Positions 53,016 through 64,000 of a DNA stretch of 64,000 nt are shown here, piece after piece (position 1 is the stretch's first letter; the number at the start of each line of letters is the position of its first letter). Source of the DNA: Antedon bifida (lineage: Eukaryota; Echinodermata; Crinoidea; Comatulida; Antedonidae); the NCBI GenBank assembly GCA_963402885.1, contig OY727094.1:3660501-3724500 (forward strand). The letters are read 5' to 3'. The notes below the pieces were generated by a model that was not told the origin of the DNA, searched no databases, and saw only the letters and a program-made list of their open reading frames with translations. The position numbers were made by a program, and so were the translations under genes.

Positions 53016-54528
53016 CTAGAATTTAATTCGTCACTTTGACGAATTATAGGTGATCATTTTCATCATTTTAATGAAATTAACATTTTTTAAACATGCATGT
53101 ACGTTAACATGCGATCGTAAATGTACGCCATCCTATGACATGATGCATATACACTTATAGTGCTGAGTTGTACCTATTATGTGTTATATACAATACAGTA
53201 TATACTGTATATCTATATACAGTGTAGCATAGGTGAAATTACGGGACCCACATCATGTTCTAATTTGTTGGTATGATGGAATTATCATAATAAACTCGAA
53301 GATGACAATTTCGAAAGATAATGAATTGAGCAAATAAATATACGGATTGGAAGAGAATTCGACACGTAGAAGCGCAATGCGCGCTCTTTGAAATTTGTAT
53401 ACATTTGACGAAAGAGAGAAAAAAACTACTTTTTAACTTCAACTGACCATTTCATAATGTCACAACATCCGATAGGCCTAATTTTTATATGAATTCATAT
53501 CTACATTTCATCAGCTTTTATAATAAATTATAATCTTCAAGGTCACCTTTAATTCTGAAGAGCTGTAAGATATTCAAATGTATGGTGTAGCTGAAAATAC
53601 ACGACCTTGGTTTTTTAAGTTTTTACGCGTGATGACGTCATCAAAATAAAAATGTTGACAACTCATGAGAAAGATAATTAATTGAGCAAGCACATACTAA
53701 AATTTGTGCAAAAATTTGGTTCAAATAACGGAGATGCGCTCTATTGAATGTGATAACCCACACAAAAAGATAAAAATTACTAATTTTTAAATTCAAGTGG
53801 CCTTTTGATGACGTCATATCATTTTGTACGTCTAATGTGTATATACATTTATATCTACAACTCATTTGCTTCCATATTAAGTTAAAAAAATTGGGGGTCA
53901 TCTTCCATTCTGAAGAGTTATATTCATTTTAAAAAGGCCCTACTTTTTACCATTTTTAGCACTTTTGTACAATTAATGTGCGCATTTTGTCATTTTTAAC
54001 GTGCTCGTATAGCGTTATTTTAAGTCTGAATGGACTCAAAGTCGGAGAATGTACTAAGGATTATGAGTAGAATGTGATGTGTACATCAAATTTTATTTTT
54101 TACGCTTTTTAAAAATCCCGTGCGCAAAAACATGTTTTTGCGCAGTAATTTTTTAAAACACGCAAATGGCCTATTTCATGCTCTAAATTGATCAAAACTT
54201 AATTTTGAGCTTTTTAAAATTTTAACGCGCGATTCCACGCGCATGACCTTGAAACGCGCGAGTTTTTATTTGCTAATATTTTTACCCTTGACCTGAAGTT
54301 TACGTGTAGTGAATTTCATTAATATGTGATAATGAATTATGGAGATATGATTGATAATGTGATTTCACAAAATCGCGTATTAATGACGTCACGGTTGAGT
54401 GATCACACTGAAAAGCTTATTATGGTTAAGTTAAAGTATTTAAAAGACATTGTGAAAAATTTGTGATCATTGACATTTAACTTTTTGAGATAATTGTTAC
54501 ACAAATTTGTACAGAGAGAAATAAATAA
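53016..54528. repeat. Array unit A (subtype 1)
   Basis: Complete 1513-bp unit. Subtype-1 marks: CATGATGCATATACACTT, GGTATGATGGAATTATCA, and the 24-bp perfect palindrome centred on AAAAACATGTTTTT near 54130. Confidence 0.85.
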
Positions 54529-56041
54529 CTAGAATTTAATTCGTCACTTTGACGAATTATAGGTGATCATTTTCATCATTTTAATGAAATTAACATTTTT
54601 TAAACATGCATGTACGTTAACATGCGATCGTAAATGTACGCCATCCTATGACATGATGCATATACACTTATAGTGCTGAGTTGTACCTATTATGTGTTAT
54701 ATACAATACAGTATATACTGTATATCTATATACAGTGTAGCATAGGTGAAATTACGGGACCCACATCATGTTCTAATTTGTTGGTATGATGGAATTATCA
54801 TAATAAACCCGAAGATGACAATTTCGAAAGATAATAAATTGAGCAAATAAATATACGGATTGGAAGAGAATTTGACACGTAGAAGCGCAATGCGCGCTCT
54901 TTGAAATTTGTATACATTTGACGAAAGAGAGAAAAAAACTACTTTTTAACTTCAACTGACCATTTCATAATGTCACAACATCCGATAGGCCTAATTTTTA
55001 TATGAATTCATATCTACATTTCATCAGCTTTTATAATAAATTATAATCTTTAAGGTCACCTTTAATTCTGAAGAGCTGTAAGATATTCAAATGTATGGTG
55101 TAGCTGAAAATACACGACCTTGGTTTTTTAAGTTTTTACGCGTGATGACGTCATCAAAATAAAAATGTTGACAACTCATGAGAAAGATAATTAATTGAGC
55201 AAGCACATACTAAAATTTGTGCAAAAATTTGGTTCAAATAACGGAGATGCGCTCTATTGAATGTGATAACCCACACAAAAAGATAAAAATTACTAATTTT
55301 TAAATTCAAGTGGCCTTTTGATGACGTCATATCATTTTGTACGTCTAATGTGTATATACATTTATATCTACAACTCATTTGCTTCCATATTAAGTTAAAA
55401 AAATTGGGGGTCATCTTCCATTCTGAAGAGTTATATTCATTTTAAAAAGGCCCTACTTTTTACCATTTTTAGCACTTTTGTACAATTAATGTGCGCATTT
55501 TGTCATTTTTAACGTGCTCGTATAGCGTTATTTTAAGTCTGAATGGACTCAAAGTCGGAGAATGTACTAAGGATTATGAGTAGAATGTGATGTGTACATC
55601 AAATTTTATTTTTTACGCTTTTTAAAAATCCCGTGCGCAAAAACATGTTTTTGCGCAGTAATTTTTTAAAACACGCAAATGGCCTATTTCATGCTCTAAA
55701 TTGATCAAAACTTAATTTTGAGCTTTTTAAAATTTTAACGCGCGATTCCACGCGCATGACCTTGAAACGCGCGAGTTTTTATTTGCTAATATTTTTACCC
55801 TTGACCTGAAGTTTACGTGTAGTGAATTTCATTAATATGTGATAATGAATTATGGAGATATGATTGATAATGTGATTTCACAAAATCGCGTATTAATGAC
55901 GTCACGGTTGAGTGATCACACTGAAAAGCTTATTATGGTTAAGTTAAAGTATTTAAAAGACATTGTGAAAAATTTGTGATCATTGACATTTAACTTTTTG
56001 AGATAATTGTTACACAAATTTGTACAGAGAGAAATAAATAA
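54529..56041. repeat. Array unit B (subtype 1), near-identical to A
   Basis: Same length as unit A (1513 bp). I found four substitutions (AACTCG/AACCCG, AATGAATT/AATAAATT, GAATTCG/GAATTTG, CTTCAAGG/CTTTAAGG), all in the first 550 bp compared, and none in the later parts I checked. Confidence 0.85.
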
Positions 56042-56187
56042 TAAGAATAAGAAGAAGAATAAAGATTTGATACAATAACAATAGGTGATCATTTTATTCT
56101 AAATGATCACCTAATAAGAATAAGAAGAAGAATAAAGATTTGATACAATAACAATAGGTGATCATTTTATTCTAAATGATCACCTAA
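56042..56187. repeat. Spacer: two 73-bp repeats, each with a 32-bp palindrome
   Basis: ATAAGAATAAGAAGAAGAAT, AAAGATTTGATACAATAACA and then TAGGTGATCATTT-TATTCT-AAATGATCACCTA occur twice in tandem. The palindromes are at 56082-56113 and 56155-56186. The arm TAGGTGATCATTT is the sequence found just inside each unit start. Confidence 0.85.
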
Positions 56188-57412
56188 TTAATTGAGCAAA
56201 AAATATAAGATTTGGAAAAAAATTTGGCACGTAGAAGCGCTGTGCGCGCTCTTTGAATTGTGTATAACTTTGACGAAAAATATGAAAAAACTACTTTTTC
56301 ACTTCAACTGGCCATATGTTAACGTCACAACATCCGATAGGCTTAATTTTTATATGAATTAATATCTACATTTCATCAGCTTTCATAATAAATTATAATC
56401 ATCAAGGTAACCTTCAATTCTGAAGAGCTGTAAGATATTCAAATTTACTGCGAAGGTGAAATTACACGGCCTACGTTATTCAAGTTTTTACGCGTGATGA
56501 CATCATTAAAATGAAGATAGTGTCAACTCATGATAAAGATAATTAATTAAGCAAGCACATACTGAAAGTTGTGCGAAATTCGAGCACACATAACCAAGAT
56601 GCGCTCTGTTGAATGTGATAATCTACACAAAAAGATAACAAATCCTAATTTTTAAATTCAAGTGGCCATTTGATGACGTCAAAACATTTTGTACGTAAAG
56701 TGTGTACATGAATTCATATCTACAACTCAATGGCTTCCAGAATAAGTTAAAAAAATCGGGGGTCATCTTGCATTCTGAAGAATTATTTTCATTTTAAAAA
56801 AGACCTATTTTTCACCATTTTCAGAACTTTTGTAAAATTAATATGCGCATTTTGTCATTTTTAACGTGCTCGTATAGCGTTATTTTAAGTCGGAACTGAC
56901 TCAAATTTGGTGAATGTACTAAGGATGGTGAGTAGAATGAGATTTGTAAAAAAAATTCATATTTTTTACGCTTTTTAAGTATCGCGCGCGCAAAAACGCA
57001 TTTTTGCGCAGTAATTTATTGAAACACGCAAATGGCCTAATTCATGCTCTAAATTGATCAAAACTTAATTTTGAGCGTTTTAAATTTTTAACGCGCGATA
57101 TCACGCGCATGAACCTACGTGCGCGTGCTTTTTTTTTGCTAATATTTTTACCCTTGATCTGAAGTTTACGTGTAGTGAATTTCATTAATATGTGATAATG
57201 AATTATGGAGATATGATTGATAATGTGATTTCGCAAAATGGCGTATAAATGTCGTCACGGATGAGTGATCACGCTGGAAAGCTTATTAGGATTAAGTTAT
57301 ATTATTTGAAAGATATTCTGAAATTTTTGTAATCATTGACATCAAACTTTTTGAGATAATTGTTACACAAAATAGTGTACAGAAACAATAAAAAGAAAAA
57401 AAAAAAGAAAAA
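56188..57412. repeat. Array unit C (subtype 2), left end missing
   Basis: Begins at ATTAATTGAGCAAAAAATAT, corresponding to position about 300 of a full unit (57711 in unit D), immediately after a spacer palindrome. The rest is full length. Confidence 0.8.
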
Positions 57413-58949
57413 CTAGAATTTAATTCGTCACTTTGACGAATTATAGGTGATCATTTTTATCATTTTACTGAAATTAATTTTTTTTTAAACATGCACGTAC
57501 GTTAACATACGATCGGAAAATGTTGATGTATGCCATCCTATTATATGCTTATAGTGCTGAGTTGTGCCTATATGCCATATACAATATGTACAGTATATAC
57601 TGTATATCTATATACAGTGTAGCATAGGTGAAATTACGGGACACATGTTCTAATTTTTTGGCATGATGACGTTATCAAACTAAACTTTAAGATAACAATT
57701 TCGAAAGATAATTAATTGAGCAAAAAAATATAAGATTTGGAAAAAAATTTGGCACGTAGAAGCGCTGTGCGCGCTCTTTGAATTGTGTATAACTTTGACG
57801 AAAAATATGAAAAAACTACTTTTTCACTTCAACTGGCCATATGTTAACGTCACAACATCCGATAGGCTTAATTTTTATATGAATTAATATCTACATTTTA
57901 TCAGCTTTCATAATAAATTATAATCATCAAGGTAACCTTCAATTCTGAAGAGCTGTAAGATATTCAAATTTACTGCGAAGGTGAAATTACACGGCCTACG
58001 TTATTTAAGTTTTTACGCGTGATGACGTCATTAAAATGAAGGTAGTGTCAACTCATGATAAAGATAATTAATTAAGCAAGCACATACTGAAAGTTGTGTG
58101 AAATTCGAGCACACATAACCAAGATGCGCTCTGTTGAATGTGATAATCTACACAAAAAGATAACAAATCCTAATTTTTAAATTCAAGTGGCCATTTGATG
58201 ACGTCAAAACATTTTGTACGTAAAATGTGTACATGAATTCATATCTACAACTCAATGGCTTCCAGAATAAGTTAAAAAAATCGGGGGTCATCTTGCATTC
58301 TGAAGAATTATTTTCATTTTAAAAAAGACTTATTTTTTACCATTTTCAGAACTTTTGTAAAATAAATGTGCGCATTTTGTCATTTTTAACGTGCTCGTAT
58401 AGCGTTATTTTAAGTCGGAACTGACTCAAATTTGGTGAATGTACTAAGGATGGTGAGTAGAATGAGATTTGTAAAAAAAATTCATATTTTTTACGCTTTT
58501 TAAGTATCGCGCGCGCAAAAACGCATTTTTGCGCAGTAATTTTTTGAAACACGCAAATGGCCTAATTCATGCTCTAAATTGATCAAAACTTAATTTTGAG
58601 CGTTTTAAATTTTTAACGCGCGATATCACGCGCATGAACCTACGTGCGCGTGCGTTTTTATTTGCTAATATTTTTACCCTTGATCTGAAGTTTACGTGTA
58701 GTGAATTTCATTAATATGTGATAATGAATTATGGAGATATGATTGATAATGTGATTTCGCAAAATGGCGTATAAATGTCGTCACGGATGAGTGATCACGC
58801 TGGAAAGCTTATTAGGATTAAGTTGTATTATTTGAAAGATATTCTGAAATTTTTGTAATCATTGACATTAAACTTTTTGAGATAATTGTTACACAAAATA
58901 GTGTACAGAAACAATAAAAAGAAAAAAAATAATAAAAAAAAAAAAAATA
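57413..58949. repeat. Array unit D (subtype 2)
   Basis: Complete. Subtype-2 marks: TGATGTATGCCATCCTATTA, GGCATGATGACGTTATCAAA, GTCGTCACGGATGAGTGATC. The A-rich tail is about 60 bp. Confidence 0.85.
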
Positions 58950-60464
58950 ACTAGAATTTAATTCGTCACTTTGACGAATTATAGGTGATCATTTTTATCA
59001 TTTTACTGAAATTAATTTTGTTTAAACATGCACGTACGTTAACATACGATCGGAAAATGTTGATGTATGCCATCCTATTATATGCTTATAGTGCTGAGTT
59101 GTGCCTATATGCCATATACAATATGTACAGTATATACTGTATATCTATATACAGTGTAGCATAGGTGAAATTACGGGACACACATGTTCTAATTTTTGGC
59201 ATGATGACGTTATCAAACTAAACTTTAAGATGACAATTTCGAAAGATAATTAATTGAGCAAAAAAATATAAGATTTGGAAAAAAATTTGGCACGTAGAAG
59301 CGCTGTGCGCGCTCTTTGAATTGTGTATAACTTTGACGAAAAATATGAAAAAACTACTTTTTCACTTCAACTGGCCATATGTTAACGTCACAACATCCGA
59401 TAGGCTTAATTTTTATATGAATTAATATCTACATTTCATCAGCTTTCATAATAAATTATAATCATCAAGGTAACCTTCAATTCTGAAGAGCTGTAAGATA
59501 TTCAAATTTACTGCGAAGGTGAAATTACACGGCCTACGTTATTCAAGTTTTTACACGTGATGACGTCATTAAAATGAAGATAGTGTCAACTCATGATAAA
59601 GATAATTAATTAAGCAAGCACATACTGAAAGTTGTGCGAAATTCGAGCACACATAACCAAGATGCGCTCTGTTGAATGTGATAATCTACACAAAAAGATA
59701 ACAAATCCTAATTTTTAAATTCAAGTGGCCATTTGATGACGTCAAAACATTTTGTACGTCAAATGTGTACATGAATTCATATCTACAACTCAATGGCTTC
59801 CAGAATAAGTTAAAAAAATCGGGGGTCATCTTGCATTCTGAAGAATTATTTTCATTTTAAAAAAGACCTATTTTTCACCATTTTCAGAACTTTTGTAAAA
59901 TTAATGTGCGCATTTTGTCATTTTTAACGTGCTCGTATAGCGTTATTTTAAGTCGGAACTGACTCAAATTTGGTGAATGTACTAAGGATGGTGAGTAGAA
60001 TGAGATTTGTAAAAAAAATTCATATTTTTTATGCTTTTTAAGTATTGCGCGCGCAAAAACGCATTTTTGCGCAGTAATTTTTTGAAACACGCAAATGGCC
60101 TAATTCATGCTCTAAATTGATCAAAACTTAATTTTGAGCGTTTTAAATTTTTAACGCGTGATATCACGCGCATCAACCTACGTGCGCGTGCGTTTTTATT
60201 TGCTAATATTTTTACCCTTGATCTGAAGTTTACGTGTAGTGAATTTCATTAATATGTGATAATGAATTATGGAGATATGATTGATAATGTGATTTCGCAA
60301 AATGGCGTATAAATGTCATCACGGATGAGTGATCACGCTGGAAAGCTTATTAGGATTAAGTTATATTATTTGAAAGATATTCTGAAATTTTTGTAATCAT
60401 TGACATTAAACTTTTTGAGATAATTGTTACACAAAATAGTGTACAGAAACAATAAAAAGAAAAA
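58950..60464. repeat. Array unit E (subtype 2)
   Basis: Complete, very close to unit D, with a short A-rich tail (AATAAAAAGAAAAA) before the next CTAG. Confidence 0.85.
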
Positions 60465-62005
60465 CTAGAATTTAATTCGTCACTTTGACGAATTATAGGT
60501 GATCATTTTTATCATTTTAATGAAATTAACATTTTTTAAACATGCACGTACGTTAACATACGATCGTAAAAAGCTGATGTACGCCATCCTATGACATGAT
60601 GCATATACACTTATAGTGCTGAGTTGTACCTATTATGTGTCATATACAATATATACAGTATATACTGTATATCTATATACAGTGTAGCATAGGTAAAATT
60701 ACGGGACCCACATCATGTTCAAATTTGTTGGTATGATGGAATTATCAAAATAAACTCGAAGATGACAATTTCGAAAGATAATGAATTGAGCAAATAAATA
60801 TAAGGATTGGAAGAGAATTTGATACGTAGAAGCGCAATGCGCGCTCATTGAAATTTGTATAACTTCGACTAAAGAAATCTAAAAACTACGTTTTAACTTC
60901 AACTGGCCATATGATAACATCACAACATCCGATAGGCTTCATTTTTATATGAATTCATATCTACATTTCAACAGCTTTCATAATAAGTTATAATCTTCAA
61001 GTTCACCTTAAATTCTGAAGAGCTATTAGATATTCAAATGTATGGTGTAGCTAAAATTACACGACCTAGGTTATTCAAGTTTTTACGCGTGATGACGTCA
61101 TCAAAATAAAAATGTTTACAACCCATGAGAAAGATAATCAATTGAGCAAGCACATTCTAAAATTTTTGCGAAAATCGGGCTCAAATAATGGAGATGCGCT
61201 CTATTGAATGTGATAACCCACACAAAAAGATAAAAATTACTTATTTTTAAATTCAAGTGGCCATTTGATGACGTCATACCATTTTGTACGTCTAATGTGT
61301 ACATGAATATGTATCTACAACCCAATGGCTTCCCGAATAAGTTAAAAAAATTAGGGGTCACCTGCCATTCTGAAGATTTATATTCATTTTAAAAAGGCCT
61401 TATTTTTCACCATTTTCAGCACTTTGATGCAATTAATTTGCGCATTTTGTCATTTTTAACCTGCTCGTATAGCGTTATTTTAAGTTGGAACTGACTCAAA
61501 TTTGGTGAATGTACTAAGGCTGGTGAGTAGAATGCGATTTGTATAAAAAAATTGCATTTTTTACGCTTTGTAAGTATCGCGCGCGCAAAATATTTTTTTG
61601 CGCAGTAATTTTTTGAAACACGCACATGGCCTAATTCATGCTCTAAATTGATCAAAACTTAATTTTGAGCTTTTTAAATTTTCAACGCGCGATTTCACGC
61701 GCATGACCCTACGTGTGCACGCGTTTTTATTTGTTAATATTTTTACCCTTGACCTAAAGTTTACGTGTAGTGAATTTCATTAATATGTGATAATGAATTA
61801 TGGAGATATGATTGATAATGTGATTTCGCAAAATGGCGTATAAATGTCGTCACGGATGAGTGATCACGCTGGAAAGCTTATTAGGATTAAGTTATATTAT
61901 TTGAAAGATATTCTGAAATTTTTGTAATCATTGACATTAAACTTTTTGAGATAATTGTTACACAAAATAGTGTACAGAAACAATAAAAAGAAAGAAAAAA
62001 ACAAT
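60465..62005. repeat. Array unit F (mosaic of subtypes)
   Basis: The left two thirds carry subtype-1 words (CATGATGCATATACACTT, GGTATGATGGAATTATCA), while the right end has the subtype-2 GTCGTCACGGATGAGTGATC and ACACAAAATAGTGTACAG. It looks like a recombinant or an intermediate. Confidence 0.75.
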
Positions 62006-62176
62006 AAAGATTTTATACAATAACAATAGGTGATCATTTTATTCTAAATGATCACCTAATTAAATAAATTCATAGGAAGGAGCGTCTCACCAGTCCCTGG
62101 GGCCTGGTTTCACATGGAAATCCCTATCTATCTATTAGATGAACAATAAAGTAAGTTATAATAGTAAGTAATAAAA
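62006..62176. repeat. Spacer with palindrome plus unique DNA
   Basis: AATAAAGATTTTATACAATA leads to the 32-bp palindrome (62027-62058), then about 115 bp found nowhere else in the window (GGAAGGAGCGTCTCACCAGT, CCCTGGGGCCTGGTTTCACA). Confidence 0.75.
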
Positions 62177-63717
62177 CTAGAATTTAATTCGTCACTTTGA
62201 CGAATTATAGGTGATCATTTTTATCATTTTACTGAAATTAATTTTTTTTTAAACATGCACGTACGTTAACATACGATCGGAAAATGTTGATGTATGCCAT
62301 CCTATTATATGCTTATAGTGCTGAGTTGTGCCTATATGCCATATACAATATGTACAGTATATACTGTATATCTATATACAGTGTAGCATAGGTGAAATTA
62401 CGGGACACACATGTTCTAATTTTTTGGCATGATGACGTTATCAAACTAAACTTTAAGATGACAATTTCGAAAGATAATTAATTGAGCAAAAAAATATAAG
62501 ATTTGGAAAAAAATTTGGCACGTAGAAGCGCTGTGCGCGCTCTTTGAATTGTGTATAACTTTGACGAAAAATATGAAAAAACTACTTTTTCACTTCAACT
62601 GGCCATATGTTAACGTTACAACATCCGATAGGCTTAATTTTTATATGAATTAATATCTACATTTCATCAGCTTTCATAATAAATTATAATCATCAAGGTA
62701 ACCTTCAATTCTGAAGAGCTGTAAGATATTCAAATTTACTGCGAAGGTGAAATTACACGGCCTACGTTATTCAAGTTTTTACGCGTGATGACGTCATTAA
62801 AATGAAGATAGTGTCAACTCATGATAAAGATAATTAATTAAGCAAGCACATACTGAAAGTTGTGCGAAATTCGAGCACACATAACCAAGATGCGCTCTGT
62901 TGAATGTGATAATCTACACAAAAAGATAACAAATCCTAATTTTTAAATTCAAGTGGCCATTTGATGACGTCAAAACATTTTGTACGTAAAATGTGTACAT
63001 GAATTCATATCTACAACTCAATGGCTTCCAGAATAAGTTAAAAAAATCGGGGGTCATCTTGCATTCTGAAGAATTATTTTCATTTTAAAAAAGACCTATT
63101 TTTCACCATTTTCAGAACTTTTGTAAAATAAATGTGCGCATTTTGTCATTTTTAACGTGCTCGTATAGCGTTATTTTAAGTCGGAACTGACTCAAATTTG
63201 GTGAATGTACTAAGGATGGTGAGTAGAATGAGATTTGTAAAAAAAATTCATATTTTTTACGCTTTTTAAGTATCGCGCGCGCAAAAACGCATTTTTGCGC
63301 AGTAATTTTTTGAAACACGCAAATGGCCTAATTCATGCTCTAAATTGATCAAAACTTAATTTTGAGCGTTTTAAATTTTTAACGCGCGATATCACGCGCA
63401 TGAACCTACGTGCGCGTGCGTTTTTATTTGCTAATATTTTTACCCTTGATCTGAAGTTTACGTGTAGTGAATTTCATTAATATGTGATAATGAATTATGG
63501 AGATATGATTGATAATGTGATTTCGCAAAATGGCGTATAAATGTCGTCACGGATGAGTGATCACGCTGGAAAGCTTATTAGGATTAAGTTGTAGTATTAT
63601 TTGAAAGATATTCTGAAATTTTTGTAATCATTGACATTAAACTTTTTTAGATAATTGTTACACAAAATAGTGTACAGAAACAATAAAAAGAAAAAAAATA
63701 ATAAAAAAAAAAATAAT
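62177..63717. repeat. Array unit G (subtype 2)
   Basis: Complete, with an extended A-rich tail (AATAATAAAAAAAAAAATAA) before the spacer. Confidence 0.85.
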
Positions 63718-63774
63718 AATAAAGATTTTATACAATAACAATAGGTGATCATTTTATTCTAAATGATCACCTAA
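63718..63774. repeat. Spacer with palindrome between units G and H
   Basis: AATAAAGATTTTATACAATA and the palindrome at 63742-63773, followed by A and then CTAG of unit H. Confidence 0.8.
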
Positions 63775-64000
63775 CTAGAATTTAATTCGTCACTTTGACG
63801 AATTATAGGTGATCATTTTTATCATTTTAATGAAATTAATTTTTTTTTTTACATGCACGTACGTTAACATATGATCAGAAAATGTTGATGTATGCCATCC
63901 TATTATACACTTATAGCGTTGAGTTGAGCCTATTATATGCCATATACATTATGTACAGTATATAATGTATATCTATATACAGTGTAGCATAGGTGAAATT
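63775..64000. repeat. Array unit H, cut by the window edge
   Basis: First 226 bp of a unit, subtype 2 with extra changes (GATCAGAAAATG, TATACACTTATAGCGTTGAG), so the array continues beyond the window. Confidence 0.8.

Larger units (their letters stand above)
53016..64000. repeat. Tandem array of about 1.5-kb units (eight units, last cut by the window)
   Basis: Each full unit starts CTAGAATTTAATTCGTCA, has the hairpin AATTCGTCA-CTT-TGACGAATT 5 bp inside, then ATAGGTGATCATTTT, and ends TTGTTACACAAA...GTACAG plus an A-rich tail of variable length. Starts are at 53016, 54529, 57413, 58950, 60465, 62177 and 63775; one unit (56188-57412) is truncated at its left end. Spacings of 1513-1537 bp show head-to-tail order. 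Inside are GCGCAAAAA/TTTTTGCGC hairpins and TGACGTCA octamers. No long ORF is conserved. Two sequence subtypes are present (units A, B versus C, D, E, G). Read on the minus strand, each unit ends with hairpin + CTAG followed by T, as a Helitron would. Confidence 0.9.

Noticed and set aside
53260-63318. Repeated minus-strand frames of 60-86 codons in the array units
   Set aside because: They recur only because units recur, are disrupted differently in each subtype, and show no protein family features.

Overview
The window is nuclear DNA from an animal. Seven genes are built from short exons with GT...AG introns, the code is standard, and the DNA between exons is AT-rich and full of short dispersed repeats. 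All the identifiable proteins are ordinary metazoan ones. Many CTAG/GGCCTA-rich patches and 5S- and tRNA-headed SINEs suggest a marine deuterostome invertebrate, most likely an echinoderm. That placement is an inference and the species cannot be read from the sequence.

Layout: 1-3439 is intergenic, with copies of a GGTTCCCACTAG inverted-repeat element. RAD1 (+, 3475-10842, 8 exons) encodes a subunit of the 9-1-1 DNA-damage clamp. A frameshifted, GC-rich TatD-like hydrolase relic follows at 11549-12180. MLEC (-, 14592-19023, 4 exons) encodes malectin, an ER lectin. TYW1 (+, 20200-31238, 17 exons) encodes the flavodoxin/radical-SAM enzyme of wybutosine synthesis. A 28-bp minisatellite (32181-33205) ends 4 bp after the stop codon of POP5 (-, 33210-34833, 4 exons; RNase P/MRP subunit). 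ARL6IP4 (+, 35395-37952, 4 exons) encodes an RS/lysine-rich nuclear protein, and AIFM3 (+, 42144-49070, 14 exons) a Rieske/FAD oxidoreductase. MRPL57/mL63 (-, 50728-51628, 3 exons) encodes a mitoribosomal protein. A lone candidate first exon lies at 52290-52404. From 53016 to the window end a tandem array of about 1.5-kb units takes over.

The genes do not form a pathway. They are closely packed housekeeping genes on mostly alternating strands: MLEC/TYW1, POP5/ARL6IP4 and MRPL57/orphan exon are head-to-head pairs, while RAD1/MLEC, TYW1/POP5 and AIFM3/MRPL57 converge. TYW1 and POP5 both act on tRNA, which may be coincidence.

The most unusual parts are: (1) the 1.5-kb array, whose units start with CTAG next to a perfect 9-bp-stem hairpin (the mirror of a Helitron 3' end) and are separated in places by a 32-bp palindrome; (2) a palindromic MITE family with 27 copies or fragments in 50 kb, carrying a variable internal repeat; (3) the minisatellite that forms the POP5 3' flank and repeats ATTAAA in most units; (4) a composite SINE with a 5S-rRNA-like head and a tRNA-like B box. 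All exon coordinates were read by eye from splice sites, reading phase and recalled family sequence; no alignment was run.
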